Shown in pieces: positions 1-8,487 of a stretch of DNA of 64,000 nucleotides. Location: the NCBI RefSeq assembly GCF_028823535.1, contig NZ_JAQIYM010000010.1, positions 62,001-126,000 of the forward strand, in the 5' to 3' direction. The notes under the pieces were generated by a model. That model saw only the letters and a program-made list of their open reading frames with translations, was not told the DNA's origin and did no database searches. Positions within the stretch are counted from its first letter, which is position 1. Every line of letters starts with the position of its first letter. Made by a program: the position numbers and the translations under genes. Origin of the DNA: Pseudomonas serbica. Lineage in GTDB: Bacteria; Pseudomonadota; Gammaproteobacteria; Pseudomonadales; Pseudomonadaceae.

Positions 1-916
1 CCGGCGCGCTGATTTCCCACAGGGCCTTCACAGCATTGCCCGCCGATGCGTCGAACAACTGCAGTGCATAGAAGGTTCGCCCGCCCGCCCCCGTTCCGCC
101 CAGGGCGAGGGTCTTCCAGGCACTGTTCAGCTGGGCATCGAACACGCCCACCTGCCCATCCACCAGGAACTTGTGGCCGACGCCGTTGATGTACGCGGGA
201 TCGGCGATGTAATGCAAGGACGGCAGCACACTGGCAGGCATGTAGGCGTAGCGCCGGGCACCGTTGGCGGTATTGATGATGCTGACGAAACCGTCGTTGG
301 CGTTGACCACGAGGCTGGCATGCATATTGGCTGCCTTGGTCGCCAGGTACGTGCTGTAGGAGGTATCCCCCGACAAATCCGCTGCGGTTTGATCCGAAGG
401 CGCCGCCAGCACCAGCGGCGAGTTGACGATGTCGCCCAGCAATACAGGGCGCACTTTCAGGCCGGCCTTGTTGCTGCCCTTGCTCCACTCCAGCAAATCG
501 CTGCCCGTAAGGCCGCTGGGCAAGCCCAGGCTGAGAACGCTTTGCTGGTCCGCAGACACGTTGGCGAAGGCCAATGTCACGGCGCTGTGGGTCTGGCTGT
601 TCCATGATTGATAGGCCGGTGCCGTAGCGCCCGGCACGATCGCCGTATCGGTGGACCACAGCACCGAGGCGGTATCGACCGCGCCACTGGCGGTGAAGCC
701 GTAGGCCTTGATGGTGCCACGCCAGTCCTTGGGGTCGTAGCTGGTCTGGAAATAACGCGTGGCGCTGGCGACACCACTGCCGCCGGAGCCGGACTTGGTG
801 CACAACAAGGGCGAATCCGCAGGCGTGAAGGCATAGGCTGGAGCGGCCAGGAACAAGGTGCAAACGGCCCTGCTCAACAACCGCCAGCGCTGCGTGCGGC
901 GTTCAATATTTCGCAT
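1..916 (-). CDS. pilY1: PilY1-like type IV pilus tip/assembly protein (3' part outside window)
   Basis: Pilus-tip adhesin and assembly factor of type IV pili, exported to the cell surface. The gene starts at ATG 916, overlapping the end of pilX by 14 bases, and stays open to the window edge (305 codons visible). The start encodes a basic N-terminus and a signal peptide ending near PAYA|FTPAD. Only about 25 residues later the sequence enters what looks like the PilC/PilY1 beta-propeller region (YFQTSYDPKDWRGTIKAY, later LLGDIVNSPLVLA and GGTGAGGRTFYALQLFD). I see no long N-terminal von Willebrand A region, which the P. aeruginosa protein carries before its propeller, so this looks like a short PilY1. 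It is the last visible gene of the leftward minor pilin operon. Confidence 0.85.
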   Translation of the reverse strand, partial: MRNIERRTQRWRLLSRAVCTLFLAAPAYAFTPADSPLLCTKSGSGGSGVASATRYFQTSYDPKDWRGTIKAYGFTASGAVDTASVLWSTDTAIVPGATAPAYQSWNSQTHSAVTLAFANVSADQQSVLSLGLPSGLTGSDLLEWSKGSNKAGLKVRPVLLGDIVNSPLVLAAPSDQTAADLSGDTSYSTYLATKAANMHASLVVNANDGFVSIINTANGARRYAYMPASVLPSLHYIADPAYINGVGHKFLVDGQVGVFDAQLNSAWKTLALGGTGAGGRTFYALQLFDASAGNAVKALWEISAP

Positions 917-1388
917 AAATGCTCTCCACCACACTGCGCGAGCTGCCCGCAATGCCCACGGCGGTGATCCGGTACAAAGTCGCCGAGGTGTTGCTCGGCA
1001 CGTTCACCGCTGCCACGCTGGTGCCAATGTTCTGCACGCCATAGAACCCGTTGCCGGATGCGATCCAGGTCACCCCTGAGTTGGAATTGAACCCGGCTGC
1101 CTTGAGGGTCGCCGATTCGGCAGGCGGGGCACACCGGGCAGTGCCACTGCACACAGGCAACGAATAACTATCGAGCTGCACCGCGCTTTCACCTACGCGC
1201 AACAGCGCTTCGGCAAGCTGGAACGACTGATTGCGCAAACCCAGGCTACCGGCCATTTTTTCCTGCAGGGTGGCGTTTTGCATCGATGAAATGCCGATCA
1301 GCGTCAGCAGCAACAGGAACACCAGGCTGACCAGCAGCGCCATGCCGCGCTGGGCGCAAGGTGCAACGCTCATAGACCCACTTTTCAT
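903..1388 (-). CDS. pilX: Type IV pilus minor pilin PilX
   Basis: Minor pilin that helps prime pilus assembly at the inner membrane. 161 residues. A short basic leader is followed by RGMALLVSLVFLLLLTLIG, a hydrophobic pilin-like helix that has methionine and alanine after the leader glycine instead of the usual Phe-Thr, as is common in PilX, and then a conserved QEKMAGSLGLRNQSFQLAEALL stretch (quoted in parts: QEKMAG, RNQSFQLAE) typical of PilX N-termini. Its start overlaps the pilW stop by 4 bases (ATGA), and its stop overlaps the pilY1 start, so translation is probably coupled through the operon. The C-terminal half is variable, as usual for the family. Confidence 0.9.
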   Translation of the reverse strand: MKSGSMSVAPCAQRGMALLVSLVFLLLLTLIGISSMQNATLQEKMAGSLGLRNQSFQLAEALLRVGESAVQLDSYSLPVCSGTARCAPPAESATLKAAGFNSNSGVTWIASGNGFYGVQNIGTSVAAVNVPSNTSATLYRITAVGIAGSSRSVVESIYAKY

Positions 1389-2098
1389 GGCAAGCGGTTG
1401 CGCAAAGCGGCAACCACATTGAAGGTCTGGTCGCTCACCCGATTGTTCGGGTCAGTGAGGCTCAGGCTCAGGCGTACGCTGCGGATGCGTGTCGGGTCCG
1501 ACGGGTTGCTGCTGTAACTGGACACCGCCGAATCGGCAGCCGAGCTGGCGAGGCCGAAGCTGACGTCGAAAGCACTGACGTTATCCACCAGCACTTGCTC
1601 GAGCGGCTGATCCCTGCCGACACCCATCTTCAGCTCACCGTTCTTCAAGCTGTAGATCAATCGGCGGATGGGAAATGCCAGTTGCCCCGCAGCAGGTGCA
1701 TGCCAGTCGGAATACGCCGTCGCGCTGCTTCGGCAATCGGACACCACTGTCCAGGCCGGCGTCCCGCCATTACTGCCAATGTCCGACGTAACCAGGGTCA
1801 ACTTGCGACCGGCGTTGTCCCAGCTGATCGGCGTTAGATGGCTGGCATTGAAGTCACCCGCTTTGCTGGCATCGGTGATAGGCCCCAGGCAGCCGAACAT
1901 GCCGACCATGCGGATTTCCTGGATCATTTTGCTCAGCACGAAACGCGCGTCCTCCTGCATGGCTGCCGCGGCGTTCTGGCTGATGTAAGTATTTTTTGCG
2001 GCAATGAACACCTGCACCACCCCCAGCACCACGACCAGGCTCAAGGCCAGGGCGATCAGCAACTCGACCAGGCCGAAGCCGCGGCTGAAGCGGCTCAT
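1385..2098 (-). CDS. pilW: Type IV pilus minor pilin PilW
   Basis: Minor pilin of the PilW family, inserted in the inner membrane before incorporation at the pilus tip. 237 residues. The prepilin leader MSRFSRG is cleaved before FGLVELLIALALSLVVVLG, with the invariant Glu at +5. Later segments (AAAMQEDARFVLSKMIQEIR and GMFGCLG) are characteristic of PilW. The start overlaps the pilV stop by 4 bases and the stop overlaps the pilX start by 4 bases, which fixes both ends and indicates a tightly coupled operon. Confidence 0.92.
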   Translation of the reverse strand: MSRFSRGFGLVELLIALALSLVVVLGVVQVFIAAKNTYISQNAAAAMQEDARFVLSKMIQEIRMVGMFGCLGPITDASKAGDFNASHLTPISWDNAGRKLTLVTSDIGSNGGTPAWTVVSDCRSSATAYSDWHAPAAGQLAFPIRRLIYSLKNGELKMGVGRDQPLEQVLVDNVSAFDVSFGLASSAADSAVSSYSSNPSDPTRIRSVRLSLSLTDPNNRVSDQTFNVVAALRNRLP

Positions 2099-2544
2099 GG
2101 CCTCGCCACCGGGTCGACGGTCGCGCGGCTGGTGAGGACGAAACTGCGCCGTGAGTCTGCAGCGTTGGCGGCCCGCGAGTCGTCCCAGGTGATGGTGATG
2201 GTGTACACCCGCTGGTTCAGGGAGATGCTGCCGGTCGCCGTTTCGCCACCAAAACCGGCAATGTTACGGGTGAAATCGTAGAGGTCCTGGTCCCGGGCGA
2301 CTTTCGGATTGCCCGAGGTAGGCGGTGTCACGGTGTAGTCGGCGGCAGCATTGGCGCGTATGCGATCCATCATGTCGTATGCGATAAAACTGGCCTGGCT
2401 GGTCATGCGCGCACTGTCGGTGTACTTCAAGGCATTCAATTGAACCGCCGCCGCGCCCAATAGCGCCACGCCCAGGAGCAGCAACGCCACCAGTACTTCG
2501 ATCAGCGTCATGCCCTCCTGGGCACGCTTGCTCCATGGTCTCAT
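2095..2544 (-). CDS. pilV: Type IV pilus minor pilin PilV
   Basis: Minor pilin of the PilV/GspI-like group. 149 residues when started at MRPWSKRAQEG, giving a leader cut before MTLIEVLVALLLLGVALLG with Glu at +5. I chose ATG 2544 rather than the upstream ATG at 2583 because 2544 overlaps the fimU stop codon as ATGA, exactly like the other junctions of this operon, and it gives a leader of normal length. The body keeps PilV landmarks such as LNALKYTDSARMTSQASFIA and MMDRIRANAAA (DRIRAN). Confidence 0.9.
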   Translation of the reverse strand: MRPWSKRAQEGMTLIEVLVALLLLGVALLGAAAVQLNALKYTDSARMTSQASFIAYDMMDRIRANAAADYTVTPPTSGNPKVARDQDLYDFTRNIAGFGGETATGSISLNQRVYTITITWDDSRAANAADSRRSFVLTSRATVDPVARP

Positions 2545-3101
2545 CCGCAACTTCCACCCAATAGAATTCGTCCGTTCAAACACACATTCAGCGTCCTGCT
2601 TTGTGTTCCGAGCACATAGCTGATCACCACTGCCGTGGAGGGTGACGACAGCCCGCCCAGGTTATTGAAATCGATGGCCGTCACTCCGGAGGGTAGCGTC
2701 AGAGTCGCCCCGTTGCTCATCGGTGGAACAACCCGCAACACATTGGCCGGGGTGTCCGTACCGTCATACACCGACAACTCCCCGGTCCACACACTCGCGC
2801 CCGCCGTGGGTCGCAGCCGCGTGGTCAGGCCTCGGTCGATGGCTTCCATTCGGGCATAGTTCAGGGCACGTCGCAGATCACCCATCTCGGTGTCGGCCCT
2901 GGTGCCTTGTGTCGATCGGATGAACGCCGGGACCGCCAAGGTGATCAGGACCAGGAAGATCGCCAACCCCACCAGCAACTCAATCAGCGTGAAACCTTTT
3001 GAACGATGATCAACCGTTGCCCTTCGTTGCCGTCGGCTATACCTGCTTCTACTGGCGCAGGGATCGCGCGAGGCAGCATATTCCAGGGAGGGAGATTTCA
3101 T
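2541..3101 (-). CDS. fimU: GspH/FimU-type minor pilin, first gene of the leftward pilin operon
   Basis: Minor pilin with the GspH/FimT fold. 186 residues. The mature N-terminus is SKG|FTLIELLVGLAIFLVLITL with Glu at +5, followed by the family segment MGDLRRALNYARMEAIDRG. The C-terminus has a cysteine pair (NVCLNGRILLGGSCG) like other FimU/GspH proteins. The only in-frame ATG upstream of the cleavage site lies at 3101, giving an unusually long 36-residue basic leader, and there is no convincing Shine-Dalgarno before it. That ATG shares the bases CATG with the divergent fimT start. FimU versus FimT naming is inferred from its position at the head of pilVWX-pilY1. Confidence 0.82.
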   Translation of the reverse strand: MKSPSLEYAASRDPCASRSRYSRRQRRATVDHRSKGFTLIELLVGLAIFLVLITLAVPAFIRSTQGTRADTEMGDLRRALNYARMEAIDRGLTTRLRPTAGASVWTGELSVYDGTDTPANVLRVVPPMSNGATLTLPSGVTAIDFNNLGGLSSPSTAVVISYVLGTQSRTLNVCLNGRILLGGSCG

Positions 3102-3612
3102 GCGTGAGCAAGGTTTCAGTCTGATCGAATTGCTTATGGGACTCGCGATTGTCGGGATTGTTCTGCTCCTGGTCAGTCCGGCCTATGCAGGACTTAAAGA
3201 ATCGAACCATCGCGAGGAGTCAGCTAAGTCACTCGTCAGCGGTTTGCGCAGTGCAAGGAGTGAAGCGATAGCCCGCGGCCAGGTCGTGATCATTCACGCC
3301 ATCGAGGACGACTGGAGCCAGGGCTGGCGGATCATTCTGGATGTCAGCGGCAAGGGCCATGAGGACCCCGACAATCCGCTGCTGATCGAGCGCCGTAGCA
3401 GCATGGGCGTGGCGATCATCGGCAATCTGTATGTCGGGACGGCCGTACGCTTCGGTCCACTGGGTGGGCCGGTGGCCGGTGGTTTTCAAGCAGGGACATT
3501 GCATGTGTGCGCGGCACGCGAAGCGCAGAGCCAGCACCAGGTGGTACTGGCTTCGAACGGTCGCATCAGCCTGCGCAGCAAACGGGCCGCGCAGGCCTTA
3601 TGCCCGGGGTGA
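3100..3612 (+). CDS. fimT: GspH/FimT-type minor pilin, divergent from the pilin operon
   Basis: 170-residue pseudopilin with a short leader MREQG cleaved before FSLIELLMGLAIVGIVLLL (Glu at +5), then LVSGLRSARSEAIARGQVV, which is the FimT/GspH signature region. A GGGAGG ribosome site lies just upstream of ATG 3100. It is transcribed away from the fimU operon and ends 4 bases before the convergent ispH stop. In P. aeruginosa, as I recall, fimT and fimU are collinear; here the fimU-pilY1 block points the other way, so a local inversion is likely. Confidence 0.85.
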   Translation: MREQGFSLIELLMGLAIVGIVLLLVSPAYAGLKESNHREESAKSLVSGLRSARSEAIARGQVVIIHAIEDDWSQGWRIILDVSGKGHEDPDNPLLIERRSSMGVAIIGNLYVGTAVRFGPLGGPVAGGFQAGTLHVCAAREAQSQHQVVLASNGRISLRSKRAAQALCPG

Positions 3613-3616
3613 AGGC

Positions 3617-4564
3617 TCAGAGCAGCGAACGGACCCGCAGTTCCTTGGGCATGGAGAACGTGATGTTCTCTTCACGACCGGCCAACTCATCGGCACCGGT
3701 AGCGCCCCAGGCCTGCAATTGCTGGATCACGCCACGCACCAGGACTTCCGGAGCGGAAGCGCCGGCGGTGATGCCGATGCGCTCGACGCCGTCGAACCAG
3801 CTTTTTTCCAGGTCTTCGGCACCATCGATCAGGTAGGCCGGGGTCGACATGCGTTCTGCCAGTTCGCGCAGGCGATTGGAGTTGGAGCTGTTCGGACTGC
3901 CCACCACCAGCACCACATCGCACTCGTCGGCCAGTTGCTTGACCGCGTCCTGGCGGTTTTGCGTGGCATAGCAGATGTCGTCCTTGCGCGGGCCACCGAT
4001 GGCCGGGAAACGCGTACGCAAGGCGTCAATGACGCGACTGGTATCGTCCATGGACAAAGTGGTCTGAGTGACGAACGCCAGTTTTTCCGGGTTGTGCACC
4101 TGCAGTTCGGCGACATCCTTTTCGTCTTCGACCAGATAGATCGCACCACCGTTGCTGCCATCGTACTGGCCCATGGTGCCTTCGACTTCCGGGTGACCGG
4201 CGTGGCCAATGAGGATGCATTCGCGGCCGTCGCGGCTGTAACGGGCGACTTCGATGTGCACCTTGGTCACCAGCGGACAGGTGGCGTCGAACACTTTCAG
4301 GCCACGGCCGGCGGCTTCGGTACGTACGGCCTGGGACACACCGTGGGCACTGAAGATCACGATCACGTCGTCCGGCACCTGATCCAGTTCTTCGACGAAG
4401 ATCGCCCCGCGGTTACGCAGGTCTTCGACGACGAATTTGTTGTGGACCACTTCGTGGCGGACATAGATCGGCGGCCCGAACACTTCCAGGGCGCGGTTGA
4501 CGATTTCGATCGCCCGGTCCACACCGGCGCAGAAGCCACGGGGATTGGCGAGTTTGATTTGCAT
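3617..4564 (-). CDS. ispH: 4-hydroxy-3-methylbut-2-enyl diphosphate reductase IspH
   Basis: Last step of the methylerythritol phosphate pathway: reduces HMBPP to IPP and DMAPP using a [4Fe-4S] cluster in the cytosol. 315 residues from ATG 4564 (MQIKLANPRGFCAGVDRA), chosen because the protein family starts directly at this motif; an upstream ATG at 4612 would add a leader with no family match. The three cluster cysteines are in FCAGVDRA, DATCPLVTK and ICYATQNRQ. Substrate motifs RHEVVHNKFV, EGTMGQ and GSPNSSNSNRL are intact. It is the distal gene of the leftward ileS-lspA-fkpB-ispH block. Confidence 0.97.
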   Translation of the reverse strand: MQIKLANPRGFCAGVDRAIEIVNRALEVFGPPIYVRHEVVHNKFVVEDLRNRGAIFVEELDQVPDDVIVIFSAHGVSQAVRTEAAGRGLKVFDATCPLVTKVHIEVARYSRDGRECILIGHAGHPEVEGTMGQYDGSNGGAIYLVEDEKDVAELQVHNPEKLAFVTQTTLSMDDTSRVIDALRTRFPAIGGPRKDDICYATQNRQDAVKQLADECDVVLVVGSPNSSNSNRLRELAERMSTPAYLIDGAEDLEKSWFDGVERIGITAGASAPEVLVRGVIQQLQAWGATGADELAGREENITFSMPKELRVRSLL

Positions 4565-4612
4565 GCTGTGCCTCGTGTCTTGCGCGCGAAATTTCAGATC
4601 GTTACAACTCAC

Positions 4613-4696
4613 TGTAGGAGCTGGCTTGCCAGCGATGAGGCACTTGGACTCACAGCAAGGCTTGAAGGCCTCTTCGCCGGCAAGCCGGCTCCTACA
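4613..4696. repeat. REP palindrome pair, GTAGGAGC type
   Basis: Two inverted REP units: TGTAGGAGCTGGCTTGCCAG at the left and the mirror copy CCGGCAAGCCGGCTCCTACA at the right, joined by about 45 bases. It lies between fkpB and ispH. It may stabilise or attenuate the transcript between those genes. This is the GTAGGAGC subtype, the same as at 41658 and distinct from the GTGGGAGC subtype elsewhere in the window. Confidence 0.85.
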
Positions 4697-4705
4697 GAGA
4701 GGCGT

Positions 4706-5158
4706 TTACAGCGCTTTGACTTCGATGATCTCTACGTCAAAGGTCAGCGTCTTGCCAGCCAGCGGATGGTTGAAGTCGATGGTCACTTGCGCATCATCGA
4801 ACTCTTTGACCACACCCGGCAATTCAGTATTGGCCGCATCGTTGAAGATCACCAGCAAACCGGGCGACAGCTCCATGTCCTGGAACTGCGAACGCGGGAT
4901 GATCTGCACGTTTTGCGGGTTTGGCTGGCCGAAAGCGTTTTCCGGCTCGATGCTCAGAGTACGCTTGTCGCCGGCCTTGAAACCGAACAGCGCCGCTTCG
5001 AAACCTGGCAACAGGTTGCCATCACCGACCTTGAAGGTCGCCGGGGCCTTGTCGAAGGTGCTGTCCACCGTGTCGCCGTTCTCCAGGCGCAATGCGAAAT
5101 GCAAGGTGACTTCCGTGTTCTGGCCGATGCGTTGCTCAGCCAATACCTGTTCAGTCAT
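4706..5158 (-). CDS. fkpB: FKBP-type peptidyl-prolyl isomerase, SlpA/FkpB type
   Basis: Cytosolic prolyl isomerase and chaperone of the SlpA group. 150 residues. The FKBP core is visible (VTLHFALRLENGDTVDSTFD, then GDGNLLPGFEAALFGFKAGDK) and an insert-in-flap domain follows (residues about 70-130, FGQPNPQNVQIIPRSQFQDM), which is the SlpA/SlyD architecture. There is no His-rich tail, which argues for SlpA over SlyD. It overlaps lspA by 8 bases and sits between lspA and ispH, its usual place in gammaproteobacteria. Confidence 0.94.
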   Translation of the reverse strand: MTEQVLAEQRIGQNTEVTLHFALRLENGDTVDSTFDKAPATFKVGDGNLLPGFEAALFGFKAGDKRTLSIEPENAFGQPNPQNVQIIPRSQFQDMELSPGLLVIFNDAANTELPGVVKEFDDAQVTIDFNHPLAGKTLTFDVEIIEVKAL

Positions 5159-5663
5159 GAACGGCTTCTCCGGTTTTTTTACTTTTGAACATATCCAGTG
5201 CCAGCATGACAGCGCCTACAGTGATTGCGCTGTCGGCAAAATTGAACGCCGGGAAGTGGTGGCGGTTCTGCCAGTGCACCAGGATGAAATCGATCACATG
5301 GCCCAGGGCAATGCGGTCATACAGGTTGCCCAGCGCGCCGCCGAGCACCAGTGCCAGCGCAACCGCCAGCCAGGTCTCGTTACGCCCCAGACGCTTGAGC
5401 CAGACCACCAGCACGGCGCTGACCACAATCGCAATCAGGGCAAACAACCAGCGCTGCCAGCCGGAGCTGTCAGCCAGGAAGCTGAATGCAGCGCCGGTGT
5501 TGTAGGCCAGGGTCCAGCTGAAGTAGTCGGGAATCACCACGATCTGCTGGTACATCTCGAGCTTGCCTTCGAAGTAGAACTTGCTGGCCTGGTCGATGAC
5601 CAGAACCAGCAGGCTCAACCAGAGCCAGCCCAGCCGCCCGAAGCGGCCAACGGCATTAGGCAT
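5151..5663 (-). CDS. lspA: Lipoprotein signal peptidase (signal peptidase II)
   Basis: Inner-membrane aspartyl protease that removes signal peptides from diacylated prolipoproteins. 170 residues with four hydrophobic segments. The two catalytic aspartates are in GNLYDRIALGHVIDFI and FNFADSAITVG, and the family motif VIDQASKFYFE is near the N-terminus. The start overlaps the ileS stop by 8 bases and the stop overlaps fkpB, so it is translated within the ileS operon. Confidence 0.96.
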   Translation of the reverse strand: MPNAVGRFGRLGWLWLSLLVLVIDQASKFYFEGKLEMYQQIVVIPDYFSWTLAYNTGAAFSFLADSSGWQRWLFALIAIVVSAVLVVWLKRLGRNETWLAVALALVLGGALGNLYDRIALGHVIDFILVHWQNRHHFPAFNFADSAITVGAVMLALDMFKSKKTGEAVHD

Positions 5664-8487
5664 AGTGACGAACCTCGCCAGCGCCGCTGATGTTGTCGAC
5701 GCAACGACCGCAGATTTCCGGATGCTCAGGGTTCACACCGACATCTTCACGGCAGTGCCAGCAACGGGCGCACTTGGCGTGGGCCGACTTGACGATCTTC
5801 AGCTTCAGGCCGCTGACTTCGGTAACTACCGCGTCGGCAGGAGCCTGTACAAACGGCGCAACGCTGGCGGTCGAAGTGATCAGCACGAAGCGCAGTTCGT
5901 TGCTCAGCTTGGCCAGGTCGGCGCTCAGGGCGTCTTCGGCGAACAGCGTCACTTCGGCTTGCAGGTTGCCACCGACGGCCTTGGCCGCGCGCTGGATTTC
6001 CATCTCCTTGTTGACCGCAACTTTCACTTCCATGATGCGATCCCAGTAGGCGCGACCCAGCTCGAAACCTTCCGGCAATTCGGTCAGGCCTTCGTACCAG
6101 GTGTTGAGCATGACGGATTCGTTACGCTCGCCCGGCAGGTACTGCCACAATTCGTCAGCGGTGAAGGCCAGGATCGGCGCGATCCAGCGCACCAGCGCCT
6201 CGGAGATGTGGAACAGCGCGGTCTGGCACGAACGGCGAGCCTTGCTGTCGGCGCCAGTGGTGTACTGGCGGTCCTTGATGATGTCGAGGTAGAAACCACC
6301 CAGCTCCTGCACGCAGAAGTTGTGGATCTTCGAGTAGACGTTCCAGAAGCGGTATTCACCGTAGTGCTCTTGCAGCTCGCGTTGCAGCAGCAGGGTGCGG
6401 TCTACGGCCCAACGGTCCAGTGCCAGCATTTCTTCGGCTGGCAGCAGGTCGGTGGCCGGGTTGAAGCCGGTCAGGTTCGAGAGCAGGAAGCGCGCGGTGT
6501 TGCGGATACGCCGGTAGGCGTCCGCACTGCGTTGCAGGATCTGCTCGGACACCGCCATTTCGCCGGAGTAGTCGGTCGACGCGACCCACAGACGCATGAT
6601 GTCGGCGCCCAGGGTGTCGTTGACTTTCTGCGGAGCAATGACGTTGCCCAGCGACTTGGACATCTTGCGGCCAGACTCGTCCACGGTGAAACCGTGGGTC
6701 AGGAGCTCGCGGTACGGCGCGTGGTTGTCGATGGCGCAACCGGTCAGCAGCGACGAGTGGAACCAGCCACGGTGCTGGTCGGAACCTTCCAGGTACAGGT
6801 CGGCACGCGGACCGCTTTCGTGGCCCATCGGGTGCGAACCGCGCAGGACGTGCCAGTGCGTGGTGCCCGAATCAAACCAGACGTCCAGGGTGTCACTGAT
6901 CTTGTCGTACTGCGGCGCTTCAGCGCCAAGCAGTTCGGCCGCGTCCAGCTTGAACCAGGCTTCGATGCCTTCGACTTCGACGCGCTTGGCAACTTCTTCC
7001 ATCAGTTCGACGGTACGCGGGTGCAGCTCGCCGCTTTCCTTGTTCAGGAAGAACGGGATCGGCACACCCCAGTTGCGCTGGCGGGAAATGCACCAGTCCG
7101 GACGGTTGGCGATCATCGAGTGCAGGCGTGCCTGGCCCCAGGCCGGAACGAACTTGGTGTCTTCGATGGCCTTGAGCGAGCGCACACGCAGGGTGTCGCC
7201 CGAGGTCGGCTGCTTGTCCATGCCGATGAACCACTGCGCAGTGGCGCGGTAGATCAGCGGGGTCTTGTGGCGCCAGCAATGCATGTAGCTGTGTTCGATG
7301 ACGGTGGTGTGCATCAGCGCACCGACTTCGGTCAGCTTGTCGACGATGGCCGGGTTGGCCTTCCAGATGAACTGGCCGCCGAAGAATTCCAGCGAAGTCG
7401 CGTAGACGCCGTTGCTTTGCACAGGATTGAGGATGTCGTCGTTGACCATGCCGTATTTCTTGCAGGTCACGAAGTCGTCCACGCCGTAGGCCGGGGCAGA
7501 GTGAACCACACCGGTGCCGGCGCCCAGCTCGACGTAGTCAGCCAGGTACACCGGCGACAGGCGATCGTAGAACGGGTGACGGAAGTTGATCAGTTCCAGT
7601 TCTTTACCGGTGGTAGTCGCGATGACCGAACCTTCAACGCCATAGCGCGTCAGGCAGGCTTCAACCAGCTCTTCAGCCAGCACCAGCAGCTTGTCGCCAA
7701 TATCAACCAGGGCGTAGTTGAATTCCGGGTGGACGTTCAGCGCCTGGTTGGCCGGGATGGTCCACGGGGTGGTGGTCCAGATCACGATCGAGGCAGGTTT
7801 GCCCAGCGATGGCAGACCGAACGCGGCGGCCAGCTTGGCCTCGTCAGCGATCGGGAAGGCCACGTCGATGGTCGAGGACTTCTTGTTCTCGTACTCCACT
7901 TCCGCTTCGGCCAGGGCCGAACCGCAGTCGAAGCACCAGTTCACCGGCTTCAAGCCCTTGAACACGAAACCGCCCTTGACGATTTCGGCGAGCGCGCGGA
8001 TTTCACCGGCCTCGTTCTTGAAATCCATGGTCTTGTACGGGTTGGCGAAGTCGCCCAGCACGCCCAGACGGATGAATTCGGACTTCTGCCCTTCGATCTG
8101 TTCGGTGGCGTAGGCTCGGCACAGTTCGCGGGTCTTGTCCGCGCCCAGGTTCTTGCCGTGGGTCACTTCGACTTTGTGTTCGATCGGCAGGCCATGGCAG
8201 TCCCAGCCCGGAACATAAGGCGCGTCGAAGCCCGACAGGGTCTTCGATCGGATGATCATGTCCTTGAGAATCTTGTTCAGTGCGTGACCGATGTGAATCG
8301 TGCCGTTGGCGTACGGAGGACCGTCGTGCAGGACGAACTTCGGACGATCCTTGCCAATTTCGCGCAACTTTCCGTACAGGCCAATGCTGTCCCAGCGCTG
8401 CAGAATCTGCGGTTCGCGCTGAGGCAGGCCGGCCTTCATTGGGAAGGCGGTGTCCGGAAGGTTTAGCGTGGCTTTATAGTCGGTCAT
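5656..8487 (-). CDS. ileS: Isoleucyl-tRNA synthetase
   Basis: Class I aminoacyl-tRNA synthetase charging tRNA-Ile. 943 residues, normal bacterial length. HIGH motif as GTIHIGHALNKILKD near residue 60, editing (CP1) domain with WTTTPWTIPAN, KMSKS motif as GRKMSKSLGNVIAPQ near residue 605, and a C-terminal zinc ribbon (CARCWHC ... CGRCV). This zinc-containing arrangement is the bacterial type sensitive to mupirocin. Starts one base before the ribF stop region (ribF ends at 8488), so the two are probably co-transcribed. Confidence 0.98.
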   Translation of the reverse strand: MTDYKATLNLPDTAFPMKAGLPQREPQILQRWDSIGLYGKLREIGKDRPKFVLHDGPPYANGTIHIGHALNKILKDMIIRSKTLSGFDAPYVPGWDCHGLPIEHKVEVTHGKNLGADKTRELCRAYATEQIEGQKSEFIRLGVLGDFANPYKTMDFKNEAGEIRALAEIVKGGFVFKGLKPVNWCFDCGSALAEAEVEYENKKSSTIDVAFPIADEAKLAAAFGLPSLGKPASIVIWTTTPWTIPANQALNVHPEFNYALVDIGDKLLVLAEELVEACLTRYGVEGSVIATTTGKELELINFRHPFYDRLSPVYLADYVELGAGTGVVHSAPAYGVDDFVTCKKYGMVNDDILNPVQSNGVYATSLEFFGGQFIWKANPAIVDKLTEVGALMHTTVIEHSYMHCWRHKTPLIYRATAQWFIGMDKQPTSGDTLRVRSLKAIEDTKFVPAWGQARLHSMIANRPDWCISRQRNWGVPIPFFLNKESGELHPRTVELMEEVAKRVEVEGIEAWFKLDAAELLGAEAPQYDKISDTLDVWFDSGTTHWHVLRGSHPMGHESGPRADLYLEGSDQHRGWFHSSLLTGCAIDNHAPYRELLTHGFTVDESGRKMSKSLGNVIAPQKVNDTLGADIMRLWVASTDYSGEMAVSEQILQRSADAYRRIRNTARFLLSNLTGFNPATDLLPAEEMLALDRWAVDRTLLLQRELQEHYGEYRFWNVYSKIHNFCVQELGGFYLDIIKDRQYTTGADSKARRSCQTALFHISEALVRWIAPILAFTADELWQYLPGERNESVMLNTWYEGLTELPEGFELGRAYWDRIMEVKVAVNKEMEIQRAAKAVGGNLQAEVTLFAEDALSADLAKLSNELRFVLITSTASVAPFVQAPADAVVTEVSGLKLKIVKSAHAKCARCWHCREDVGVNPEHPEICGRCVDNISGAGEVRHYA

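Noticed and set aside
5581..8466. A 961-codon open frame on the plus strand opposite ileS
   Set aside because: It mirrors the codon pattern of ileS in a GC-rich genome; the ileS protein has all motifs and the opposite frame resembles nothing.
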